Below, piece after piece: positions 18,039-26,884 of a stretch of 64,000 bases of DNA. The notes beneath the pieces are model-generated. The model did not search any database, was not told the DNA's origin, and saw only the letters and a list, made by a program, of their open reading frames with translations. This stretch comes from CALARM01 sp040217695 (GTDB lineage: Bacteria; Vulcanimicrobiota; SpSt-956; JAKJGF01), in contig JBEHWO010000001.1 in the NCBI GenBank assembly GCA_040217695.1, positions 19,236 through 83,235 of the forward strand. The letters are read 5' to 3'. The translations under genes were made by a program, and so were the position numbers. How positions within the stretch are numbered: the stretch's first letter is position 1; each line of letters starts with the position of its first letter.

Positions 18039-19076
18039 ATGAAAAATTTTTCTGTAAAATTATTATTAATTTTATGTGTTATATTTATTTTTCAGACCAG
18101 CTGTTATGCTAAAGTTAAATTTGCCGTTATTTCCGATCCTCATATAAGTATGCCGGCAGACGGTGTGGCAGATGATTTTAAAATGGGTATTCATTCCGTA
18201 GAGTTTCTGGAAAATACCATAAAAGATGTAAATAAGATAGAAGATCTAAATTTTGTATTATTCCTTGGTGATCTTACAAAAGACGGAGAACCTTGGAATG
18301 TAGATAAATTTTCAGAGATTATATCCGAATTAAATGTTCCTTCATATGCCATACTGGGCAATCATGATCAGAGTGTCATTACTCAGACCGGTAAAGCAGT
18401 TCTTCCGGGAGTATCAAAGGAAACAATGGTATGGGCCCTTCAGGGACATGGTTTCAGCGGCCCTTCTCTATGGTGGAGTGCAGACCCTGTGCCGGGACTT
18501 CATCTTGCAGCACTGGATACGAATATTATCGGCACATGGAGTGGACGTGTATCAGATGCACAATTAAAATGGCTCGAAAGGGATCTTTCTTCCCATAAAG
18601 ATAAATTTACCATAGTAATAGGCCATCACAGTATAGTTCCTTTCTGTAAAGAAGAGAAAGAAACTGAACAATGGGAATCTTTTTATATGGAAAATGGCGA
18701 TAAATTACTTGATGTGTTTGATACATATAAAAATGTATCTTTTTATCTCTCCGGTCACAGGCATGTAAGCACAAGAGGTGTTGAACATAACGGTGTCTAT
18801 CATATAGTTCATCCTTCTGTCTCTACCTATCCCATGAGATATACAGTTTATGAACTGACAGACACTCATTTAACATATGAAGTGAAAGATGTTCCTGTGG
18901 ATAAAGAAGCATGGGAACTTGCAAAGAAGAATTTCTTTACTTTCGGAGAGGGCTTCTGGAGAGGTGCCGGTATGACAGATACACCGGAAGGGAATAAAAA
19001 ATATCTTGATTATTACGAATCCAGTGAAACATTGAAAGGAGAATTTCCTCTCAGGGCAAAATTTAATGAAAGATAA
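18039..19076 (+). CDS. Exported calcineurin-like metallophosphoesterase
   Basis: Start at the ATG with GGAGG (18026-18030) 8 nt upstream; an open frame from 17970 has no SD. The 345-residue product has a Sec signal (LLLILCVIFIFQTSCYA; the SCYA could also be a weak lipobox). All metal-binding motifs are present: SDPHIS, FLGDLTKDGE, ILGNHDQ, VIGHHSIVPF, LSGHRHVSTRG. Such enzymes hydrolyse phosphomono- or diesters outside the cytoplasm, for example CpdA or acid-phosphatase types; substrate is not predictable. Divergent from the toxin-antitoxin pair. Confidence 0.88.
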   Translation: MKNFSVKLLLILCVIFIFQTSCYAKVKFAVISDPHISMPADGVADDFKMGIHSVEFLENTIKDVNKIEDLNFVLFLGDLTKDGEPWNVDKFSEIISELNVPSYAILGNHDQSVITQTGKAVLPGVSKETMVWALQGHGFSGPSLWWSADPVPGLHLAALDTNIIGTWSGRVSDAQLKWLERDLSSHKDKFTIVIGHHSIVPFCKEEKETEQWESFYMENGDKLLDVFDTYKNVSFYLSGHRHVSTRGVEHNGVYHIVHPSVSTYPMRYTVYELTDTHLTYEVKDVPVDKEAWELAKKNFFTFGEGFWRGAGMTDTPEGNKKYLDYYESSETLKGEFPLRAKFNER

Positions 19077-19084
19077 TATTGCCA

Positions 19085-19107
19085 TAAGTTAACATTTTTT
19101 TAACTTA
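19085..19107 (+). terminator. Hairpin with T-rich loop after the phosphoesterase
   Basis: TAAGTTAA (19085-19092) pairs with TTAACTTA (19100-19107) around a short T-rich loop, 9 bp after the stop at 19076. AT-only stem without a T-tail, so a weak terminator candidate. Confidence 0.4.
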
Positions 19108-19166
19108 TCTATATTGCTATTTCCTTTCAGTCATGCTAGATTTTATAAACTGCATTACAAAAGTCC

Positions 19167-20435
19167 TTGAAAGGGTTTATTGATTATACATTGACAGATA
19201 GTATAAATATAAGATCTTTACTGGAAAATTTTTCTCTGGATAAAGATCTTTTAAATTCAGAACCAACAAAAATCGAATATTTTAATACAGATAAAGGGGA
19301 AATTCCGAGATATATAAATGAGTTCTGGACTTCCGGCCAGAGAAAGGCTTCTTCCATTCATGAAGTTTCGTACAGAGCATGTTTTAAACCTCAGATACCT
19401 GCCTTTTTCATAAATCTTTTCACAGAAAAGGGAGATTTTGTTTATGATCCTTTCAGCGGAAGGGGAACTACCATTATTGAAGCAGGACTTTCGGAGAGAA
19501 ATATTATTTCCAATGACATAAATCCTCTGAGTAAGATTCTGTCTTTCCCCAGATTTTTTATTCCTGATATAAAAAAACTAGAGAAGAGATTGAAAGAAAT
19601 TCCTCTGAATAAAAATTTAAAATCTGAAATAGATCTGTCTATGTTTTATCATGCCGATACGGAACGGGAGCTTATAAGCCTGAAAAATTATTTAAAAGAA
19701 AGAGAAATCTCTCAGGCTGAAGATGAACTGGACAGATGGATAAGAATGGTTGCAACAAACAGACTTACTGGACATTCAAAAGGTTTTTTCTCTGTTTATA
19801 CCCTTCCTCCAAATCAGGCTGTATCACAGGAAAGCCAGATAAGAATAAATAAAAAATTGAATCAAAAACCTGAATATAGAAGCACATCAGACATTATTTT
19901 AAAAAAATCTAAAAATCTCATGAAAACACTTGATAAGGAACAGATAAAATCTCTTAAAAAGGCAGGAGCGAATGGACTTTTTCTGTGTAAAGACGCAGGA
20001 GAAACAGAGGAAATTAAATCTGAAACAGTTCAGCTTACCGTAACATCGCCTCCTTTTTTGAATATAGTTCATTATTCTGCCGATAACTGGCTACGGTGCT
20101 GGTTTAATTCCATCGATGATAAAGAAATAGGGAAGAAGATTACCATGAAGAGGACTGTTGAGGAATGGTCTTATGTAATGGAGAAGGTCTTTATGGAACT
20201 TTACAGAATCACGAGAAAAAACGGATGGGTTGCCTTTGAAGTCGGAGAAGTGAGGAAAGGGAAGATAAATCTTGATGAATATATTGTCCCTGTAGGCATA
20301 AAATCAGGATTTAAATGTGAAGCCATACTGATTAATGCCCAGAATTTTACAAAAACCTCCAATATATGGGGTGTGAAAAATAATAATTACGGCACAAATT
20401 CCAACAGAATAATCATATTTCAGAAGATTTTATAA
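19167..20435 (+). CDS. Orphan DNA (N4-cytosine or N6-adenine) methyltransferase
   Basis: A 422-residue SAM-dependent methyltransferase. The SAM-binding motif is DPFSGRGTT (94-102) followed by acidic NDINP, and the catalytic motif is TSPPF (293-297). The SAM motif precedes the catalytic motif by nearly 200 residues, the gamma/zeta-type order; TSPPF/Y is usual for N4-cytosine enzymes. The start used is TTG with no convincing SD, so the true start may differ by a few codons. No restriction endonuclease or S subunit is adjacent; both flanking genes are unrelated, so it looks like a solitary methylase. Target unknown. Confidence 0.84.
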   Translation: MKGFIDYTLTDSINIRSLLENFSLDKDLLNSEPTKIEYFNTDKGEIPRYINEFWTSGQRKASSIHEVSYRACFKPQIPAFFINLFTEKGDFVYDPFSGRGTTIIEAGLSERNIISNDINPLSKILSFPRFFIPDIKKLEKRLKEIPLNKNLKSEIDLSMFYHADTERELISLKNYLKEREISQAEDELDRWIRMVATNRLTGHSKGFFSVYTLPPNQAVSQESQIRINKKLNQKPEYRSTSDIILKKSKNLMKTLDKEQIKSLKKAGANGLFLCKDAGETEEIKSETVQLTVTSPPFLNIVHYSADNWLRCWFNSIDDKEIGKKITMKRTVEEWSYVMEKVFMELYRITRKNGWVAFEVGEVRKGKINLDEYIVPVGIKSGFKCEAILINAQNFTKTSNIWGVKNNNYGTNSNRIIIFQKIL

Positions 20436-20634
20436 TGTTTTAAGAGCATATCCGAAAATAGATAAATACATAAGGAATTTCACTAATGCAATTATCTATA
20501 CAAAAAAGTATAATACATATATAAAAAACAACTTTTCTGACAGGTTATTTTTATGAATTATGAATATATCATAAATTTTGTGTAAACTTCTGTTAATCCT
20601 TATTGTATGGTAAGTTTATACAAAACATATTATC
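20436..20634. other. AT-rich gap between convergent genes
   Basis: 199 bp, very AT-rich, without heptamer arrays, an evident terminator or a small gene that I can support. Confidence 0.5.
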
Positions 20635-22029
20635 TCAAATTTTTTCCAGAGGAATAGCATAATCTACCAGTTTTTTATAAAATTCGTCTTTAGAAATTTT
20701 TACATGACCTCCTGAAAGTTCGGGATCATTATCGTGTAATGCCTCTCGTTTTATTGCTCTGCCGTCCTTTTCTTTCCCATCATCAAGATTTCCATGAGGA
20801 TTTCGAACATAAACAAATTCTTCATCCATTTTTTCCAGAGCAACTTCATGTTTTCCTTCTTTCCCGTCCCATTTTAAACATACAGGCACAGGTTTCCCGC
20901 CTGAAAGAGCCCCGGAAAGTTCTTCTTCGGCTTTCTTTATATTGCCTTTGTAATCTATCTGTACACTTTCATAGGGAAGGACGGCGTTAAGAACTTTATT
21001 TAACTGTTTATCATTTATTCCTTCTCCTGCATTTATTCTCAAGGAACCCAATACTTTTGCCGTAAACCTGTTCTTTTCATTATCATAGGAAATATTTTTG
21101 TCACCTTTTGCATATTGCATCATACTTGCCTGATATAATCTGTCTACAGAGGTTCTTAAACTTCCGTCATCTTTCAGTAATCCTTCAGGTCTTTTAATGG
21201 AATCACCGTTTTTCATTGTTACTTCACCCTGTTCACCTGTAAGACCTGAAGCTATCCTTGTAAATTCTGCAGGATGATTTTTTGCCTGAATATATTCTAC
21301 TGTTGTGACAGAGCAGGTGCCTCTATTACCCTGATGAATAAAATCAGGATTTGTAATATTCCTGCATGTGCTCTGAAATACTTCTTTCCCGTCAAGGCCT
21401 GCGGCGAATTTCTGGTTCTGCATGGTGTGCAGATTCTGGAGGAGGCTGTTGCCCTGTGAATCTTTATTACCGAGTTTACCCTGTTCCAGTAGTTTTACCA
21501 TGAATTCCGGGTAAATCTTCGGAGGGCTTCCTTCTTCTGTCATGTCTACAGCTCTGTTGAAATAAAGTTTACCCAGTTGAGATGTAATTTTATCCCTGTC
21601 TTCCACGGATGCTTCACTGAACATCTTCTGAATGTTTTTATTGGGATTACCGGATAACTCACTGGTAACCTTTTCTTTTATATATGCTCCGTAGGATTTA
21701 TTTGATGTAAGTGATTGAAACAGTTCTTTATCCGTAGGAGATAATTTTTGATATGCCTGCAGTGCTTTATCGTTTTTATTGAGTTCTGTCATAAGAACTT
21801 CATTTTCTTTTGCACATGTGGTCTGTGGAGAATTGTTTTCCAGAGGAGTAAACTCTCCTTTACCTGTGTAAAACTCATTCATAGCTTTTAAATTTATATT
21901 CAGTTTTTCCGGATTGAGTTCTTTTTTTTCCTGAACCTGTGATGCAGGAACTATATAACCGCCCTGTCTGGCCTGAGCTACGGGGGAATAAATAAGGAAT
22001 TGATTTGGATTATTATTGTTTACTTGCAT
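20635..22029 (-). CDS. Papain/calpain-like cysteine protease-fold protein
   Basis: 464 residues with AAAGGA about 8 nt before the ATG. No Sec signal: the N-terminus is Asn/Gln-rich (MQVNNNNPNQ). The region 231-410 has the layout of papain/calpain catalytic sites: HQGNRGTCSVTTVEY gives oxyanion Gln233 and Cys239, GKHEVALEK gives His394, and YVRNPHG gives Asn410 (compare calpain QGxxGDC and NPWG). The preceding 200 residues are helical. I infer an active cysteine peptidase or transglutaminase-like enzyme; sequence similarity is motif-level only. Possible secreted effector or self-processing protein, given the disordered N-terminus. Confidence 0.62.
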   Translation of the reverse strand: MQVNNNNPNQFLIYSPVAQARQGGYIVPASQVQEKKELNPEKLNINLKAMNEFYTGKGEFTPLENNSPQTTCAKENEVLMTELNKNDKALQAYQKLSPTDKELFQSLTSNKSYGAYIKEKVTSELSGNPNKNIQKMFSEASVEDRDKITSQLGKLYFNRAVDMTEEGSPPKIYPEFMVKLLEQGKLGNKDSQGNSLLQNLHTMQNQKFAAGLDGKEVFQSTCRNITNPDFIHQGNRGTCSVTTVEYIQAKNHPAEFTRIASGLTGEQGEVTMKNGDSIKRPEGLLKDDGSLRTSVDRLYQASMMQYAKGDKNISYDNEKNRFTAKVLGSLRINAGEGINDKQLNKVLNAVLPYESVQIDYKGNIKKAEEELSGALSGGKPVPVCLKWDGKEGKHEVALEKMDEEFVYVRNPHGNLDDGKEKDGRAIKREALHDNDPELSGGHVKISKDEFYKKLVDYAIPLEKI

Positions 22030-22597
22030 AATTTAATCCTTTCTTTAATGTAATTATATTCGGACCATGTGAATATTATATATATTTTTTATTACTGAAT
22101 CAATATTCATTTTTATCGCCCAATAAATTATTTAGATAATTTAAATTTTACAGGTTATTCATAAGTTGTATACTCTTATAAGATAATCACCTGATTTCAG
22201 AAAAAGTTTCACTTATAAAAAAAATAATTAAAGAAATTATTTATACTCACCTCGTTGTAGCCGAAACGGTCATGGCAGTTAGAAGTGAGTTATCTCTGTT
22301 CATGTCTCATACACTGTAAACATATAATCCGATAATTAAAAACATCACTGCGATGAAAATTCCTATACCTTTAAATTCAATAAGTTATGAAAGTAACTAT
22401 AAATATGTTATAATATACCATACAGACAGACGGTATAAGGATATTATTTAAATTATCCATTCAAATCAAAGCAATTCTCTGTAAGGAATGCAAATTTATT
22501 AATTGTTTCTTTCCTTTCGTAACGCGTAACGCGTTACGCGTTACGATTAATATATGTGAGATAGTTATTTAACTACCAAGATGATTTAGGGAGGTTT
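22030..22597. other. 568-bp divergent gap with type D and C fragments and an array
   Basis: Contains a type D fragment (22246-22282, CTCACCTCGTTGTAGCCG), two reversed fragments of the type C repeat (about 22128-22156 and 22352-22385), a TATAAT-like box near 22408 that could serve the AraC gene, and a mixed array CGTAACG/CGTTACG (22518-22545). The remaining AT-rich sequence shows no gene I can support. Confidence 0.55.
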
Positions 22598-23608
22598 ATG
22601 ATGCATCTCTGCAGTGCCTGGATTGACAATTCACTGGAGAACAATAAATGCAATCTCTGCTGGGAAAAGAAAGAACAGATTTCCTCTCAGAAAGTTACAG
22701 ATTATAACTGCCCCTATCTTGGGAGGGCAAATATTTTAGTTGCTTTCAAATCATCAGATATTTACTATAAGAAACATAACGGAACCCTGTCTATAAAAAC
22801 TGTTTTGAGTGATGGGGAAGAAAAATACGAAACAGATGAAGACAGATTTACTGTTGTTAAAGACCGGTATCTGGTTTTAAATAGCGATCATGAGTATGCT
22901 TCACAGATAAAATCCGTTATGGATGTAGAGTCTTTCTGCGTATTTTTTGCCAGACCTTTTGTAGAAGATTGTTTCAGGAATTTCAGGCTTTCTCATGGAA
23001 CACTTTTGAATGAACCTGGCCGTTCCGTAGAATATCCGGTTTTTGTTGAGAAACTTTACTCTTATGATAAGGTAATTAAGTACCTTATGGAAACCCTTCA
23101 TTATTCTGCCGGCAGCGGCAATCTTACGAGAGCTCATTTTGAGGAAATATTCTACAGATTACTGGAAAGACTTTTTACTGTCAACAACTATGTAATGGCT
23201 GAAATTGAAGGAATATCTGCTCTGAAATACAGTACGAAAGTGGAAATATTCCGTCGTCTTGAAGCAGCCAGAGATTTTATTCATTCCAATTTCAACAGAG
23301 AAATAGATTTAAAAGATATTGCTTCTTCAGCATATCTTTCACCATGTCATTTTCTTCGCCTCTTCAAAGAATTGTTCCATGAAACACCACATCAATATCT
23401 TAACAGGTACAGAATGGAAAAAGCCAGAAATTTCCTTTTAAATACAAAACTGTCCATAACCGATATTACTATGAATGTTGGTTTTGAAAGCAACAGCCAT
23501 TTCATCCGTCTTTTTCATCGTTATTTCGGTATGTCTCCGAAGAGATTCAGAAAAAATTTCATAATGGATAAAAACAGCAATTTTGAGCAAGAAATTTTTC
23601 TGAAATAA
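22598..23608 (+). CDS. AraC-family transcriptional regulator with N-terminal cysteines
   Basis: GTTTATGATG start with GGGAGG upstream; 336 residues. The C-terminal 100 residues are a classical double-HTH AraC domain (DLKDIASSAYLSPCHFLRLF and SITDITMNVGFESNSHFIRL, then FGMSPKRFR). The N-terminal 200 residues resemble a cupin-like sensing domain but carry an unusual cysteine set near the start, C5, C18, C21 and C38, suggesting a bound metal or Fe-S site. It lies next to the genes for the papain-like and AGE-fold proteins and could control them. Ligand unknown. Confidence 0.87.
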   Translation: MMHLCSAWIDNSLENNKCNLCWEKKEQISSQKVTDYNCPYLGRANILVAFKSSDIYYKKHNGTLSIKTVLSDGEEKYETDEDRFTVVKDRYLVLNSDHEYASQIKSVMDVESFCVFFARPFVEDCFRNFRLSHGTLLNEPGRSVEYPVFVEKLYSYDKVIKYLMETLHYSAGSGNLTRAHFEEIFYRLLERLFTVNNYVMAEIEGISALKYSTKVEIFRRLEAARDFIHSNFNREIDLKDIASSAYLSPCHFLRLFKELFHETPHQYLNRYRMEKARNFLLNTKLSITDITMNVGFESNSHFIRLFHRYFGMSPKRFRKNFIMDKNSNFEQEIFLK

Positions 23609-23713
23609 TTTTATAATATTATGTAATGGCATTTCAGTAATTTCAGATCAGAATTGAAATTTTACTCGTCACGCATCACGCGTTACGCATTACGATTTTC
23701 AGGAGGTATAAAA

Positions 23714-25126
23714 ATGAATATTAATTCTATCAATATGAAACCGGTAACTACTGCAACTACTCAAAAAACTGCTTCTCAGGAAGTTTCTTCCGACAGTATT
23801 TCCCTTGGGAATACATCTCCTTCCGGCTTTATGAATAATTTAAACCATCTCAGACAACTATCTGAAACGGGAAAAATAGAAGGAACTTCTTCTGTCGGCT
23901 CAAAAGAATTCTGGGTAAATCAGGCTACTCATATGACTGATTTCTTCGCGAAGGTATCTAAAGATGAAGTGGACGGAGGATTTTATACTCATATAGACAG
24001 CACAGGGAAAGTGTCCAATGAGAATGAAAAATTCCTTATGCCCACAAGCAGACAGATTTATTCCTATGCTGCTACATATGAACTCACAGGCGATAAGAAA
24101 TATCTGGACATGGCAAAACATGGCGTTGATTTCGTGCTCTCCCATCATATGAATAAAACAGATAATGGCGAAGTTTTCTGGACTCAGAGAGTGGATAAAA
24201 AGGGCAATATACCTGAAGGTTCTTCTGAGGATAGCCTTGCAATAAACGAGCAGACCTATGGACTTACAGGGTTGATTGCCTACTATAAAGCGACTAAAGA
24301 CCCTGAAATACTTGAAGTCATAAAGGGAGGCCATAAATTCCTTACGGAACATTTTACAGATAAGGAAAAGGGCGGCTTTTTTGACAGTGTAAATAGCGGC
24401 ACTTTCGAGGCAAATAAAACAAAGAGCTATAATTCTACAGTATATCCTGCCACATCTGCCCTTCTTGATATGGCTGAAATTGCCGAAGGAGACTGGAAAA
24501 AGGAAGTCATGGGTCAGTTAAAAGAACTGTCCGGTGATTTCATTAAATATTTCCCTGACCCCTCTACAGGTTTTATTAAAGAAAATTTCACGTCAGACTG
24601 GAATGAAGACTGGCGGGGGTGGCAGAAACAGCCTGAAGGAACCATAGGAGTAACAGGCCATAATACACAGGGAGCGCTCTTTCTGCTCCGTGCGGAAAGA
24701 CTGCTCGCTAAAGAAGGACTTCTGACTGATGAAGAATCAAAAGCCTATAAAGATAGTGCGAAAAATATTCTGGATTCTATTCTCGAAAAAGGCTATGATA
24801 AACAGAATGGCGGATGGTTTGATGTATTCGTCAGGGAAACCGGTAAGAACATGTGGCATACAAATAAAGCGTTCTGGCAGCAGGAAGAAGGTTATCTTGC
24901 CACTCTTGCCATGTCTAAAATTGACGGAGATCCGAAATATAAAGAAGCTACCGATAAAACACTTCAGTTCTGGGATAAGTATTTTATGGACAGAGAGGTC
25001 GGGGGAGACAGGCAGACTGTGGCACAGGACGGCACTGCTCTGACGGACCCCAAAGGAGGCCCCGGGAAAAGTTCATATCATTCCGTTGAAATGGCAAAAC
25101 TGGCTCTTGAAATAGGCAACTGGTAA
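23714..25126 (+). CDS. AGE-family (N-acylglucosamine 2-epimerase-like) alpha/alpha-barrel protein
   Basis: Start at the ATG with AGGAGG (23701-23706) upstream; the longer open frame is array. 470 residues. The first 45 residues are Ser/Thr-rich and disordered (SSDSISLGNTSPSG) with no Sec signal. The rest has the (alpha/alpha)6 barrel pattern of AGE/cellobiose epimerases and related hydrolases: GGFYTHIDSTGK, RQIYSYAATYELTGDKKYL, EQTYGLTGLIAYYKAT, GHNTQGALFLLRAERLL, WHTNKAFWQQEEGY. The substrate is probably a sugar. A hairpin terminator follows directly. Neighbouring AraC regulator lies 106 bp upstream on the same strand. Confidence 0.78.
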   Translation: MNINSINMKPVTTATTQKTASQEVSSDSISLGNTSPSGFMNNLNHLRQLSETGKIEGTSSVGSKEFWVNQATHMTDFFAKVSKDEVDGGFYTHIDSTGKVSNENEKFLMPTSRQIYSYAATYELTGDKKYLDMAKHGVDFVLSHHMNKTDNGEVFWTQRVDKKGNIPEGSSEDSLAINEQTYGLTGLIAYYKATKDPEILEVIKGGHKFLTEHFTDKEKGGFFDSVNSGTFEANKTKSYNSTVYPATSALLDMAEIAEGDWKKEVMGQLKELSGDFIKYFPDPSTGFIKENFTSDWNEDWRGWQKQPEGTIGVTGHNTQGALFLLRAERLLAKEGLLTDEESKAYKDSAKNILDSILEKGYDKQNGGWFDVFVRETGKNMWHTNKAFWQQEEGYLATLAMSKIDGDPKYKEATDKTLQFWDKYFMDREVGGDRQTVAQDGTALTDPKGGPGKSSYHSVEMAKLALEIGNW

Positions 25127-25130
25127 GACT

Positions 25131-25160
25131 ATATAAGGGTGGCTCATGCCACCCTTATAT
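25131..25160. terminator. Bidirectional hairpin terminator between convergent genes
   Basis: A perfect 13-bp stem ATATAAGGGTGGC / GCCACCCTTATAT with TCAT loop, followed by CTGTTTCTTC on the plus strand. Its right arm contains the stop codon of the minus-strand gene (25155-25157). Confidence 0.82.
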
Positions 25161-26558
25161 CTGTTTCTTCTGCATAAACCCGGCCCTGTTCGGAAGTCTT
25201 ACCTCTGCAGACGCCGGTTGAGAAACAATCATACCTGATATATGAAGTATGTTTTTCGCCATAATCCTCATTGGCTCATTAGAATTCTTATCTTCTTCCA
25301 TATACCAGTCGTAAAGTTTCTGCATTTCTGAACCGCTGAAATTACCTGTCATAATTTCTTTCCACACAGACATAATTATCTTACCTGCTTCCCTGTTGAT
25401 TTCCAATCCTTCCGGAGAAATAAGGGCCCCTGTGTCTGTCTGTAAGAGAGTATCTTCTGTTATGACCGTCTGATTTGTGTCTGCAGAGATATTTTCAACT
25501 GACTGTAAAGGAGTATCTTCTGTTATAAGCGTCTGATTTGTGTCTGATGTTTCATTGCTTTGCCCGCTATCTGACTGAGAACTCCAGCTTTCTATCAGTT
25601 CTTTGGTTTTTCTATCAGGTATTCCAATATTTTGCCCGGTAATTGACGGAGGGAGCCAGGTTCCCGTCAGTTCTTTAGTTTTTCTGTCAGGTATTCCGGT
25701 GCTTTGCTTCATACCTGTAAGAAAGCTCCATGCCCCCATCAGTTCTTGAGCTTTTCTGACCGGAATTCCTGTGCTCTGCCTGATACCTGACGGAGGTAAC
25801 CAGTTTCCCGTCAGTTCGTTGGTTCTTCTGTCCGTAATTCCTGTGCTCTGCCTGATACCTGACTGAGAAGCCCGGATTTCCATCATTTCTTTGAATTTTC
25901 TGTCCGTAATTCCTGTGTTTTGCTCATCCTCTGACGGAAGTTCCCACGTTCCTGCCAATTTTTTAGTTTTCCCGTCCAGTATTCCTGTGTTTTGCTCACC
26001 CTCTGACGCAAAATCCACAGTTCCTATCGGTTCTTTAGTTTTCTCGTCTCCAATCCCGGCACTCTGCTCGTCCTCTGACGGAAGTTCCCATGTTCCTGTA
26101 AGTTTTTTAGTTTTTCCGTCCGCTATTCCTGTGCTTTGCTCACCTGCAGACAGAGAATCCCGGCTTTCTGCCTGTTCTTTATCTAATCCATCCGATGTTT
26201 CGCCGCTCTGTTCATCTTCTGACGGAGCAATCTGTGTGGTCACTTCGTCTGAAAAGGCAGAAGCAAACATTCCCTCTGTGCTATCTGCAAATGCTTCAGA
26301 TTGACTATTTCCCCATATGTCCCAGGCAGTATTTGCTTCCGTATCCGGTGTATCTGTAAACAGACTGTAATCTTCAGCAGTGCGATTTGCATCAACACTA
26401 TTCTGCAGTTCACCGGAACCGGTTTTTGCCGGCTTTACATTTGAAATTGCATCTGGCGATACCGGGACGGAGTCGGTATTATTTCCGTTGAGATTATTGT
26501 TAAATAAGTTATTCATATAGTTATTAAGTTTTCGTAACGCGTTAACCCTGTCCATCAC
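25155..26558 (-). CDS. Repeat protein with about eight 30-residue units
   Basis: Up to 467 residues, no Sec signal. An Asn-rich start (NNLFNNNLNGNN) and acidic linker lead to about eight imperfect 30-residue units of the form GxxQSTGIPDRKTKELTGTW with alternating ELPSEDEQ or LPPSG linkers, then two short TNQT(L/V)ITEDT repeats and a helical C-terminal domain of about 75 residues (INREAGKIIMSVWKEIMTGN). Start is uncertain: the ATG at 26558 lies within a degraded heptamer array and has no SD; the ATG at 26516 would remove array-derived MMDRVNALRKLNNY. The internal repeats are recent enough to be obvious at DNA level. Function unknown; possibly exported by a non-Sec route or a structural protein. 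Confidence 0.65.
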   Translation of the reverse strand: MMDRVNALRKLNNYMNNLFNNNLNGNNTDSVPVSPDAISNVKPAKTGSGELQNSVDANRTAEDYSLFTDTPDTEANTAWDIWGNSQSEAFADSTEGMFASAFSDEVTTQIAPSEDEQSGETSDGLDKEQAESRDSLSAGEQSTGIADGKTKKLTGTWELPSEDEQSAGIGDEKTKEPIGTVDFASEGEQNTGILDGKTKKLAGTWELPSEDEQNTGITDRKFKEMMEIRASQSGIRQSTGITDRRTNELTGNWLPPSGIRQSTGIPVRKAQELMGAWSFLTGMKQSTGIPDRKTKELTGTWLPPSITGQNIGIPDRKTKELIESWSSQSDSGQSNETSDTNQTLITEDTPLQSVENISADTNQTVITEDTLLQTDTGALISPEGLEINREAGKIIMSVWKEIMTGNFSGSEMQKLYDWYMEEDKNSNEPMRIMAKNILHISGMIVSQPASAEVRLPNRAGFMQKKQI

Positions 26559-26884
26559 CCGTTATGCTTTACCCATTACGAGTTAAAATTCAAATTCTTA
26601 ATCACACCTTTATTTTATCATATTTTTCAACTATTTTAAACAGGTTTAGTTATTCTTTACTATATAGAATCTCTGAAAAGGTTTTTTTTATTATTCAGTG
26701 AATTTTTAATTTTATATAGCCGATAATATATAAAAGTAAAAACTCTCGGAATAAATTACTTTCAGACTGAACTGGTATTTTGGCCGGTATCATTTCCATT
26801 GCTGAAGTTGATAGCCAGATGGTATAATCCTCGCGTCACGCGTCACGCGTCACGCGTCACGACAATATTAAAGAGGAGAATTTT
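26559..26884. repeat. Gap with degraded array at one end and CGTCACG array at the other
   Basis: 26530-26582 is a degenerate array that extends into the 5' end of the repeat-protein frame. 26832-26861 holds four CGTCACG units 15 nt before the SD of the REC-histidine kinase. 26800-26825 contains TTGATAGCCAGATGGTAT, which matches in reverse ATACCATTTGGCTATCAA at 3122-3139, a further small dispersed repeat. Confidence 0.65.

Noticed and set aside
19167..20435. Part of a restriction-modification operon
   Set aside because: No endonuclease or specificity gene on either side.
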